From Aggregatibacter kilianii (GTDB lineage Bacteria; Pseudomonadota; Gammaproteobacteria; Enterobacterales; Pasteurellaceae): a stretch of 64,000 bases of DNA. The notes under the pieces are model-generated. The model ran no database searches. It worked only from the letters and a program-made list of their open reading frames with translations, and was not told the origin of the DNA. Made by a program: the position numbers and the translations under genes. The stretch's first letter is position 1, and each line of letters opens with the position of its first letter. The DNA lies in assembly GCF_003129965.1 (NCBI RefSeq), contig NZ_NRCJ01000008.1, positions 62,001-126,000 of the forward strand. Direction: 5' to 3'. Shown piece by piece: positions 43,801 through 51,500 of the stretch.

Positions 43801-46800
43801 ATCACTACCAAGTTTAATGGTGTTATTACCAAGAGCATCTAACTGCGATTTATTTACGGCATCATTGGCATTAACGCCATCTGCCACATTGGAAATCACT
43901 TTACTTCCTGCATCAATACCACCTGAGGTAATACTTGGAGTATTAGGCAGTTTCGTTCCGGCAGTATCAACGAATGATAATCCGCTGTTATCTAATTTGG
44001 TTGAACCGGCAGTTACGGAATCAATTTTGATGTCTTTAGCCAGTTTAATTTGTAAGCCGTTATTGGATACAACCCCGATATTGTCGTCGGATAACTTAGT
44101 TGGGTCAGTTAAACCACCGGTAACATTTAGGGTTTCTCCTAGTTTACGTTGAGTATTTGTTCCGCTATCGCCGGCAAAGGTCAGCGGTTGATTTGCCGTA
44201 GCGTTAACGGCGTCTAACTGAGATTTATTAACCGCGTCAGTGCCATTTACCCCATTCGCTACATTCGTCACCACTTTGTTGCCTGCATTAATGCCGTTAC
44301 TGTCAACGACAACATTGCCGACAGTGACTTTATTAAAGGTCACATCATCCGCTGTCTTGATGGTAAAGTCGGTTCCATTTTTGGTGATGTTGATATTGTT
44401 ACCATCAATAAATTTAACGGTGTTACCTGGTTTTACTTCACTTGCCGTTTCACCGTTTGATGTGACTTTCCAGAAGCTGTTATTGATGGCATCAACTACA
44501 GATTGTGCAGTCACAGGCGCAGTACCGCTGGTTGTTGCCGCCACGCCGTTAGTTGAGGTAATGGCAGTTGTAGTGACATTGACTTTAAAGGTTTTTTTAC
44601 CTGTCGCCGCATCGGTCGTATTGCTGACAACGGTATTTTCACCGTTTTCCATATCAACTAAGCCGGTAATCACACCTTTGCCTGCATCACTAATGTTGCT
44701 TAAATTCACATCAGCTGCATTATCAATTTTATTCTTGGTTGCCGTATCCAACTGCACAGTTACATCCTCACCCGCAGCAGACGTCGTTAAGCCGTTGGTG
44801 CCTTTAATGTTAAATCTTAACCCGTTGTTTTGGCTTAAGTTTTGTGATCCGGTTTCACCATTATCCGAGCCAAGTTTGATGGCGTTATCACCGATTTTGC
44901 TATCAACGGAATTAATTTTTGTTCTGGTCGCATCGTCGATTTTAACGGTAATGCCGTTTCCGTTGGCAGCTGTCGTAATTCCGTCCGCACCTTTAACGGA
45001 TAAGTTAGAAGTGGCTAAGTTTACAGAACCTGTACCACTATCTCCGGATGTGTTTAACTTAATGTTTTGAATAGCAGTATAAACTGCACCACTGGTCACG
45101 ACTTTACTGTCATTATTTGTAACGACAGTTGATTTATTCAAGCCGATATCAATGCTGTTGCCTGACGCATTTGCGTTTGTTGTGATGTCACTACCATTGC
45201 CTTTAATGGTTAGCGTATCACCGAGTTTTCTTGTAAATGTACCGGTATTTCCGTTTAATGTTAGCGGGGAGTTTTTAACGGCATTTAATTGTTGTAGGTT
45301 CACGGCGTCTGTTAATGCTGTACCGTCAGCCACACCCGAAACTTTTTTATTCCCTAGGTTCACGCCATCGGCACCAAAAGTCATAGTTGTACCTGAGCCA
45401 CCAATAGATGTGATATTCGTCAAAGTAGAATTCACAGAGAATTTGAAATCTCTAGTGGATTGGTCAATCACCATGTTTGAGCCGGCTTTTAATGTCACCT
45501 GTTCTTTTGGTTTGACATTTACAACAGAGTTCCCGGTCACAGAACCGCCATCGGCAGTAGAAGTAATATTCCAACCGGCAGTTGCAACTTCAGCTACAGC
45601 ATAAAGTTGAGAACCATTGATGACATCGGTTGATGTCGCGCTGACATTACCTGCCGCAATGTTTTTCAATTGACGCTCATAGCCTTCGGAACCGAAGGAG
45701 ACAATGTCGCCTTTGAGCGTTTTATTTCCGCCAGCCCAAGTTAGAGCAGTACCGTTGATTGTCGTACTTAACTCTTCTGTACCTTCTTTATCAGTGGTTG
45801 AACCGCCACCGATTGCCACAGCATTATCACGATTTGCAACTGCGCCTGTACCAATAGCAATGCTGTTTGTTTTAGCAGCTTCCGCACTAGTACCCAACGC
45901 CAAGGCAATGTCACCGGCAATGGCTTTACTACCTAAAGCAACGGAGGATTCACCCGTTGTGGTATTACGGTATTGCTGGGTTTGACCATCGCTGTTTGTA
46001 CTCATTTTGAAGGCTTTACCGGTAATGCTGGTAAAGGCATTCTCAATCGTACCTTGAGTTTCGTTTCCGCTTGTCGGATCGGTATATTTGGTTTGTGTGT
46101 CTGCACTTTTATCTACGTCATCACCACCAATGGCAACGGAAGAGTTCCCTTTGGCGTAGGTGTTACCACCAATTGCAATAGATTGATCGCCTGTTGCGTT
46201 AGCCCCCGCACCATCGTAGTTACCGCCACCGATAGCAATACTTTGTGAATTTCCTGCACCATTGGTGGAAGCAAAACGACCGATCGTGATACCATCTCTG
46301 GCTTCCGCTTTGTTTTCGGAACCTACGGCAATAGAGCCGTCATTGCCGGCATTCGCTTTATTACCTAATGCAACAGCATAATTACCTGCGGTAGATTCAG
46401 GACCTACAGCGATAGCATCATTACCTGTCGCACCGGTGTTGTCTCTATTGCCCGCTTTTGAGGAGCTTACAGAGAAATAGTGCATTTGGGTTGATTGGCT
46501 GTTCGCTTGAATAGCTTTATAAACCGCATCCCCAGTGACAACTTTGTTGTCGCCTTGCGTTACCGTTGTGGATTTATTCAGGCTAAAGGTAATATTGTCA
46601 GCCGTGGCAGTACCGGTAATATCGTCGCCGTCACCTTGAATTTTTAAAGATTCACCTAATTTTTTGACCGCACTTCCGCCGGTATTGGAGGTGAAGGTAA
46701 ATTGGCTATTTTTCACAGCCTCTAATTGTTGGTAGTTAACGGCATCACCTGTGGTTGTACCATTTGCCACCCCGCTGATTTTCTTATTGTTTAAGCTCAA

Positions 46801-48018
46801 TCCGGCAGCAGTGAAACTTAAGGCAGAGCCATTGCCGTTGATGCTTGAAATATTGCTTAGGGTTGAATTGACGGAGAAAGTGAAATCTCTACCGGCTTGC
46901 GCGATCACCATATTTTGACCGGCTTTTAATGTCACGTTATCTTCAGGTTTTACGCTGACGACAGACGCGCCGCTCACTGAACCGCCATTGGCAGAGGTGG
47001 TAATATTCCAACCGCCTGCCACTTTTTCGGCAACGGCATTTAATTGTGAACCATTCACGGCGTCTGTTGATGTTGCACTCACTTCACCCGGAGCGACGTG
47101 TTTTAATTGACGTTCATAGCCTTCCGTACCAAAGGAAACAATATCCCCCGGCAAGGTATTCCCGCCACCTACCCAAGTGAATTTATAGGTTGCGCCATTT
47201 ACGGTGTAAGATTTTTCGGTTTGTTTGGTACCGGCTTGATCTGTGGTTGCACCGCCACCGATAGCGACCGCGTTATCACGATTTGCGACAGCGCCTGTAC
47301 CGATAGCAATAGAGTTGGTTTTAGACGCGGTTGCTAATGTACCCATCGCCAATGCGATATCGCCTGCGGTGGCTTTCATCCCTAATGCAACAGCAGCTTG
47401 TCCGGCAGTCGTATTTGCATAAAGTGGTTGCAGAAGATTTTTGTTGGTAAGTGCAGTAAATGCCTGACCTACAGTGCCGGAAACTTCAGTACCTGCAAGG
47501 TTGGTATATTTGGTTTGTTGATTAGATGCGCCAGTAACATCATCACCGCCAATAGCAATAGAGGAGTGTCCTTGAGCTTTGGTATTTCCACCAATGGCAA
47601 TGGATTGATCGCCTAATGCATTTGCTCCATTTCCTGATGCACCACCGCCACCGATCGCTATACTTTGAGATGTACCTCCGGTTGTACTATTGGCACCGAT
47701 AGCAACGCTATAATGCGGTGCTGCTGTTGCATTTTGACCTAACGCAACAGCGGCATATCCTGTTGAGCTTGCATTCCAGCCAACTGCAACACCGGTTCCT
47801 GCAACAATACCTTGTGGTACATTCCCCGCAGCAAACGTATTGCAACTAATCCCAATCAATGTGGCAGTAGCAAGAAATGTGATTTTTAATGATTCTGAAA
47901 TGGATGTACGTTTATCTGTCTTTGATGCAGTTGATTTTTTGTGTGCTTTGGTTAATTCCGAAACGGCAACCCAAGATTGAGTTGCGTGATTCCAAATTAC
48001 TTTAAATACTTTGTTCAT
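37831..48018 (-). CDS. Giant trimeric autotransporter adhesin (YadA/Hia-type, 3395 aa)
   Basis: An outer-membrane type V-c adhesin. It starts with an extended signal peptide (MNKVFKVIWNHATQSW, then a hydrophobic core ending CNTFA). Left-handed beta-roll heads follow (repeats such as SIAIGTGAVANRDNAVAIGGG), with necks (DAVNGSQL type) and a long stalk of Hia/BadA-like modules (GKVISNVADGVNANDAVNKSQL; LAPTTDGLTLS). It ends in a coiled coil and a YadA anchor (NHMGKRVNAGVASALAASQLPQ to AVGAGMHF) that forms the trimeric beta-barrel. The N-terminal head-neck unit is duplicated with a spacing near 481 residues. The start follows AAGGAATAGCT. No frame break is seen over 10 kb. Ligand unknown. Confidence 0.95.
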   Translation of the reverse strand: MNKVFKVIWNHATQSWVAVSELTKAHKKSTASKTDKRTSISESLKITFLATATLIGISCNTFAAGNVPQGIVAGTGVAVGWNASSTGYAAVALGQNATAAPHYSVAIGANSTTGGTSQSIAIGGGGASGNGANALGDQSIAIGGNTKAQGHSSIAIGGDDVTGASNQQTKYTNLAGTEVSGTVGQAFTALTNKNLLQPLYANTTAGQAAVALGMKATAGDIALAMGTLATASKTNSIAIGTGAVANRDNAVAIGGGATTDQAGTKQTEKSYTVNGATYKFTWVGGGNTLPGDIVSFGTEGYERQLKHVAPGEVSATSTDAVNGSQLNAVAEKVAGGWNITTSANGGSVSGASVVSVKPEDNVTLKAGQNMVIAQAGRDFTFSVNSTLSNISSINGNGSALSFTAAGLSLNNKKISGVANGTTTGDAVNYQQLEAVKNSQFTFTSNTGGSAVKKLGESLKIQGDGDDITGTATADNITFSLNKSTTVTQGDNKVVTGDAVYKAIQANSQSTQMHYFSVSSSKAGNRDNTGATGNDAIAVGPESTAGNYAVALGNKANAGNDGSIAVGSENKAEARDGITIGRFASTNGAGNSQSIAIGGGNYDGAGANATGDQSIAIGGNTYAKGNSSVAIGGDDVDKSADTQTKYTDPTSGNETQGTIENAFTSITGKAFKMSTNSDGQTQQYRNTTTGESSVALGSKAIAGDIALALGTSAEAAKTNSIAIGTGAVANRDNAVAIGGGSTTDKEGTEELSTTINGTALTWAGGNKTLKGDIVSFGSEGYERQLKNIAAGNVSATSTDVINGSQLYAVAEVATAGWNITSTADGGSVTGNSVVNVKPKEQVTLKAGSNMVIDQSTRDFKFSVNSTLTNITSIGGSGTTMTFGADGVNLGNKKVSGVADGTALTDAVNLQQLNAVKNSPLTLNGNTGTFTRKLGDTLTIKGNGSDITTNANASGNSIDIGLNKSTVVTNNDSKVVTSGAVYTAIQNIKLNTSGDSGTGSVNLATSNLSVKGADGITTAANGNGITVKIDDATRTKINSVDSKIGDNAIKLGSDNGETGSQNLSQNNGLRFNIKGTNGLTTSAAGEDVTVQLDTATKNKIDNAADVNLSNISDAGKGVITGLVDMENGENTVVSNTTDAATGKKTFKVNVTTTAITSTNGVAATTSGTAPVTAQSVVDAINNSFWKVTSNGETASEVKPGNTVKFIDGNNINITKNGTDFTIKTADDVTFNKVTVGNVVVDSNGINAGNKVVTNVANGVNGTDAVNKSQLDAVNATANQPLTFAGDSGTNTQRKLGETLNVTGGLTDPTKLSDDNIGVVSNNGLQIKLAKDIKIDSVTAGSTKLDNSGLSFVDTAGTKLPNTPSITSGGIDAGSKVISNVADGVNANDAVNKSQLDALGNNTIKLGSDSGETNTQALNKNNGLKFNIKGSNGLTTSATGDDVTVKLDTTTENKINNAADKDLSNITDTGKNVVKGLINIQDGNHTTVTHSEVADVKTFKVDVTTENVSVNTNGQATATSAAPATAQSVATAINSAFWNVTSNSEAASQVKAGDTVKFLNGENINITKNGTEFTVSTSKNVSFDKVTVGNTVIDKDNGINAGNRITNVTAGTNDTDAINLKQLRENITQNNTALTDKGMNFTGNDTATNVHRNLGETLTIKGDHDATDVSAKNIYVEADTSGSLTVKMAEKPEFKGVQLTDNGNTVNLAPTVDGLTLSKDNNNTPAKLSGVANGTSTNDAVNYGQLQDLTNNVNGMGWKIAENQNEKGQVKSNATVRFVDGVGTTANVTQVANNETSVKFDVVTSTLTKDGNTGKLSATTTGNTFATAADVATAINNAGWKANAAADGGAVDGTATASDVTNGDEVVFKAGKNLTIKKVNNNFTYATADDVSFNTVNLGNTVLNSTGLTIDNGPSITTAGINAASQKITNVSDGVAPNDAVNKSQLDAVNATANKGWNLTAQGQNLSNVAPGEGVDLSNTDSNIVINKTAADNNVTFNLARNISVDNVTTGSTKLNNDGLTVGGVTVTNVAPTVNGTAVNNLNDAITQTATQAFKPLTFGGDSGTAFERKLGTQVDVKGGITNESELSDNNIGVVANSTTNTLNVKLAKDVKVDSVTASGTKIGSDGLTFVDNSGNAINNSPSITKTGINAGNNTITNVADGVNNTDAVNLKQLTEKETALTNKGLDFTGNNNTETVHRNLGQKLTVKGEHAGTDTSAKNIYVEANAADGSLTVKMAEKPEFKGVKLVDGANTVNLAPTTDGLTLSNANGQPTKLTGVANGTTANDAVNFSQLDEVKTTVNKGWNLTAQGANSTNVAAGETVDLNNTDNNIVISKTAADDNVTFNLAKEITLDKVTTGNTVLDTNGLKVGDVTVTSQAPMVNGAAVNNLNSAITQTAAQAFNPLTFGGDSGTAFERKLGEQVNVKGGVTDASALSDNNIGVVAGTDTLNVKLAKELKDLTSANFTSATGNTTLNGDGITITPADTSKSPVKLTTAGLDNGNNTITNVADGINNTDAVNKGQLDKATQDLTTLGFGLKAQDGKESKKALGNTIEVVGDENISTEIDETDANDKKLKVKLSKDLNINTVTAENTKLDSNGLTVGGVTVTNAQITVGGATVNNVNDAINKTAEQAFKDLTVTGNTNSDTGANGTQQKLGSTLAIEGGLANGKESTAQNVRTVVTDNKVEIQIAEKPEFKEVQLVDGNNAVNLTPTADGLKVSKADGSNAKISGVADGTDDNDAVNLKQLNDVKNSQLTFAGDSGADVKRKLGETVKIKGGETDDNKLVNGNIGVIADGTDTLNVKLAKELKNLTSAQFVDAAGNNTVINGNGVTITPANGGNAVSLTNNGLNNGGNKITNVADGTDATDAVNKGQLDTAVNDLTTKGFGLKAQDGQEVKQSLGTTIEVVGADDNISTKVENGKVQIELARNLDLGNNGSVKMGDTTINKDGLKVGDKVSVTKDGLNVGDDVKVTENGFKAGDVEINKDTGINAGNKVISNVADGNVAAGSKEAVNGGQLHEVKELAGRGWNVTTSAQAGSTGVANGSSVTNVAPGNTVTYTAGNNIMLTQNGTQITIETNQNLDAESATIDTIKSNTIDVGGPDAQGAAGKDGVVTVQSADGKASVGINGKDGSITLTKDGNQHIALSLSNGEAGVEGAINETKPRLDVNGEHVATLNDGMKFGANDGTTHAAKLNTQVNVKGHKDNSDWSKFDEGKNIMTQVNGDTITVAMAKELNVDSVTAGGTRISENGLTFVDNNGKQIENSPSVTAKGVDAGNNQVTNVAPGRVTKDSKDAVNGAQLHAALTDVGNKYNTLAGQVNHMGKRVNAGVASALAASQLPQAFMPGKGMVSVAAGNYQGENAIAVGVSKVSDNSKYIIRLSGTSDSQGKVGVAVGAGMHF

Positions 48019-48114
48019 AGCTATTCCTTGTCAATAAGATAAACGTGACGGGGTGAATAAAACGTTGGCAAATGCCGTATATAGCACGTTTATCGTGGCA
48101 ATTTTGTCGCGCGT

Positions 48115-48142
48115 ATTATAGATAAATCCACATAGAGTTCAA
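48115..48142 (-). promoter_or_regulatory. Promoter of the 3395-aa adhesin
   Basis: Reverse-strand TTGAAC (48137-48142), 16-base spacer, TATAAT (48115-48120). The transcript would have a leader of about 90 bases with a strong hairpin (48038-48094). Confidence 0.65.
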
Positions 48143-48381
48143 TGTTTAATTAACGGATTGACAAAGATTTACACTGTTTTGACTTGGTTTGGCGCGAGGT
48201 TGGTAGGGGAAAAGTGCGGTCATTTTTAAAAACGTTTTTAAAACCCACCGCACTTTATGGGGATTTACATAAATTTAAAATTGTGACGCATGAAGATATT
48301 TAGGAAAATACCTGGTTTTTCAACGGATAATCCTTAAATATGGAAAACCTGATAAATCAATTTAAATAATTGTAAATCAGC

Positions 48382-48410
48382 TTAATAACCATACGGTTTT
48401 CTGGTATATT
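48382..48410 (+). promoter_or_regulatory. Promoter of the 2401-aa adhesin
   Basis: TTAATA (48382-48387), 17 bases, extended -10 TG-G-TATATT (48402-48410). The leader to the first ATG is about 130 bases. Confidence 0.5.
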
Positions 48411-48549
48411 TTGCGCACTCATTTCTCATTGCTCTATTTTTTTCTCAATTTGTGATTCGTGTGTAAAGAAACCGTGAAAATAGAGCGACATTTTTATCAT
48501 TGTTAAACATATTTCTTCTATTTCATTACGACTAGGATTTTTTAATTTA

Positions 48550-48575
48550 TGAATAAAGTATTTGAATAAAGTATT
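48550..48575 (+). repeat. 13-base tandem duplication across the adhesin start codon
   Basis: TGAATAAAGTATT occurs twice in perfect tandem (48550-48562 and 48563-48575). The ATG at 48549 opens into MNKVFE and a TAA at 48567. The long frame begins at TTG 48562, created at the repeat junction. One copy would put ATG directly in frame with MNKVFKVIW. Confidence 0.9.
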
Positions 48576-51500
48576 TAAAGTTATCTGGAATACAACGCTA
48601 AATCGTTTAATTGTTGTTTCCGAATTAACGAAATCAAAAGGGAAATCCTCTTCTTCCTCGGATAAACGCATCAAATTATCGTCAGATAAATCAGGATTAA
48701 TCAATTTAAGTGCCTATGGAACCGCGATGGTGACCATTGGGTTTGTGGCTTCGTTTGTGGCTAGTGATGTGAGTGCTTATGCTGTACATGGAACAGATGA
48801 TGTTTATCGGACAGGTGTTGCTATTGGCGGTGCAGATACTAATGCTACCACCAAAGCTTATGCTCCGGGTGGTCAGTCTGTTGCAGTAGGTCCAAATGCA
48901 AATGCAAATGGATCTCAATCTGTGGCTATCGGAAATGATGTTTTTGCCACCGGACGTGGAGCAATTGCAATTGGTGGTGATGATTTAACTGGGATTGGAA
49001 GTACTCTGGGATTCACCCCGCCAAGACTGGCTTGGTATCCTAAGCCAACGGCAAGTAATTTTGGTTCTATTTCAATCGGTTCGCAATCCTCTTCAACCGG
49101 TAAGTTGTCATCTGTTCTTGGCTCAGCGTCCAGAGCCACTGCCGACGGGGCAACTGCTGTCGGTTCAGGATCTAATGCAACAGGTATTGCTTCATCTATA
49201 CTTGGCTTTAATTCCAATGCGAGTGGAGATAATTCTACAACTGTGGGTTCCTTTGCTTCGGCAGGCGGATTAAATGCGACGGCAATTGGGCATAAAAGTA
49301 ATGCTTCAGGTGTAAATGCAACAGCCATTGGTCTTCAAGCAAGAGCTTCCGGTACCAGTTCCTTTGCTTTTGGTATAGACAGTAATGCTAACAGTACTGA
49401 CGCTATGTCATTTGGTTCTTATTCTAACGCAACGGCTAATCAGGCAGTGGCTATTGGTTACGCAGCCAATGGGTTAGGAGATAATGCGGTTGCGTTGGGA
49501 AGTAATTCTAAAGCGACTAAAGAATATACAACAGCCATTGGCATGAATGCGAATGCGACAGCGATGAGTGCTACAGCTATTGGTAATGGGGCGAATGCTA
49601 CAGGGACAAATTCATTTGCGTTGGGTCTATATGCAAATGCTTCTGCTGAAAGAGCAATTGCGATTGGTGATAGCGCCAAAGCAGCAGGGATTCAGGGCAT
49701 TGCAACCGGCTATAATGCAAATGCTTCGGGAAGTTATTCTTTCGCAATGGGAAATAGCGCTAATGCAACAGACAATAATGCGATTGCTTTAGGTAGCCTT
49801 ACTAATGCGTTGGGCAAATATACCGTAGCAATTGGTAATAACGCCAATGCCTCCACAGAAAATGCCGTTTCTATCGGTTCAGGTTCTAAAGCCCAGGGGC
49901 AAAGTGCAACAGCATTGGGGAATGACGCAACAGCAAGCGCAGCAAGCTCTTTAGCTTTGGGACACAAAGCCAATGCTACGCTTGCAAACTCCGTGGCATT
50001 GGGCAACGGCGCCAATACCGTTGCTGCTGTGAACTCAGGAAGTTTAAGTTACACAAACTCAAATGGTGCTGCTTCAACAATCAGCTTCGCCGGCGCTACA
50101 TCCGGTGGGGTCGTTTCCGTAGGTAATGCTTCTACAACCCGACAAATTAAATATGTTTCAGCCGGACAAATTTCTGCAAGTTCAACGGACGCCGTAAACG
50201 GTAGTCAATTATTTGCCGTTCAAACCATGGCACAACAAGGTATTACTGCCGCCAGCACCGCACAATCTACGGCTGTGGTTGCCAATAATACGGCTAACGC
50301 CGCATCTACCGCAGCGAGTAGAGCACAATCTACCGCAACGGTTGCAAACAATACGGCAAATGCCGCCAGTACCACCGCAACAAATGCCCAGACTCTAGCT
50401 ACTCAAGCCAGAGATACGGCTAATTTGGCAAACGCTACTGCCAACTCGGCACAAAACGTAGCAAATGATGCAAGAACCATTGCAACTGACGCAAAAACAG
50501 CTGCGTCCGAAGCAAAAAATGACGCGGCCAACGCTTCAACGGCAGCGAGTACGGCATTAACCACAGCCACTACGGCTTCTACCGCAGCAAGCACGGCATT
50601 ATCCACCGCGACTATTGCAAACAGCACGGCAAATGCAGCTAACGCAACTGCAAGCACGGCAAATGCCACTGCAAGTCGCGCCAGTACCGCCGCAAGTAGT
50701 GCTTCTACCGCTGCGAGCACAGCGCAATCCACAGCAACAGTTGCAAATACTACAGCAAATGACGCGAAAACAACGGCGAATGATGCCTCTACAGCTGCAG
50801 CTAATGCCGTTTCCGTGGCAAATACAGCAAATACAACCGCAAGTAGCGCTTCAACTGCTGCAAGTCGAGCCGAAACAACAGCAAATCAAGCAAATACAAC
50901 AGCGGTAGCAGCTTCAACTGCGGCAAGTGAGGCAAAAGATACGGCAACTTCTGCCTCAACGGCAGCAAATGAAGCAAAAGATACGGCAAATACCGCATCT
51001 ACCGCAGCCAGCACAGCGCAACAAACAGCAACCGTAGCCAATAGCACAGCAAGTACGGCATTGTCTTTAGCGCAAACTAAAGCAGATGCTAACCGTACTT
51101 ATACCTTTAGTACTCAAAATGAAGGGGCTACAGCATCGACAGCGGATACTTGGACGTTAGGTGCTAATGATTCCCTTGTCTTTGCGGCGACTTCGGATCT
51201 TGACGTCACCACAGATGGCAATGGAAAAATTACTTACGGCTTGTCTTCAACAGCGAAACAATCCATTTCGGCTGCTTCATCTGCAGCTTCTACTGTCAAT
51301 GAGAATTTAGGAAAAATTGAAACGGCAGCAAGTAGTGCGGTAAGTGCGGCGAGTTCTGCCAGCGGATCCGCCATAGCCGCAAGCTCTTCGGCAAGTAAAG
51401 CGGATTCCTCTGCTTCTGCTGCATCAACCTCAGCGACTTCGGCAGCGACATCGGCAACACAAGCATCAAGCTCTGCGTCTGCAGCAGGATCTTCAGCTAC

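Larger units (their letters stand above)
48019..48548. other. Divergent control region between the two adhesins
   Basis: No gene seen. It holds a reverse promoter for the 3395-aa adhesin, a forward promoter for the 2401-aa adhesin, a paired uptake-signal dyad (AAGTGCGGT 48212-48220 / ACCGCACTT 48247-48255) and a 10-bp inverted repeat GATAAACGTG (48038-48047) / CACGTTTATC (48085-48094) in the leader of the first adhesin, close to its ribosome site. Confidence 0.7.

Noticed and set aside
37831-48018. Many forward-strand frames of 60-276 codons opposite the first adhesin
   Set aside because: All are low-complexity shadows of the repetitive adhesin; none has a ribosome site or a recognisable domain.
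48426-48704. 92-codon reverse frame across the start of the second adhesin
   Set aside because: It is antisense to the signal peptide and leader of the adhesin and resembles no family I know.
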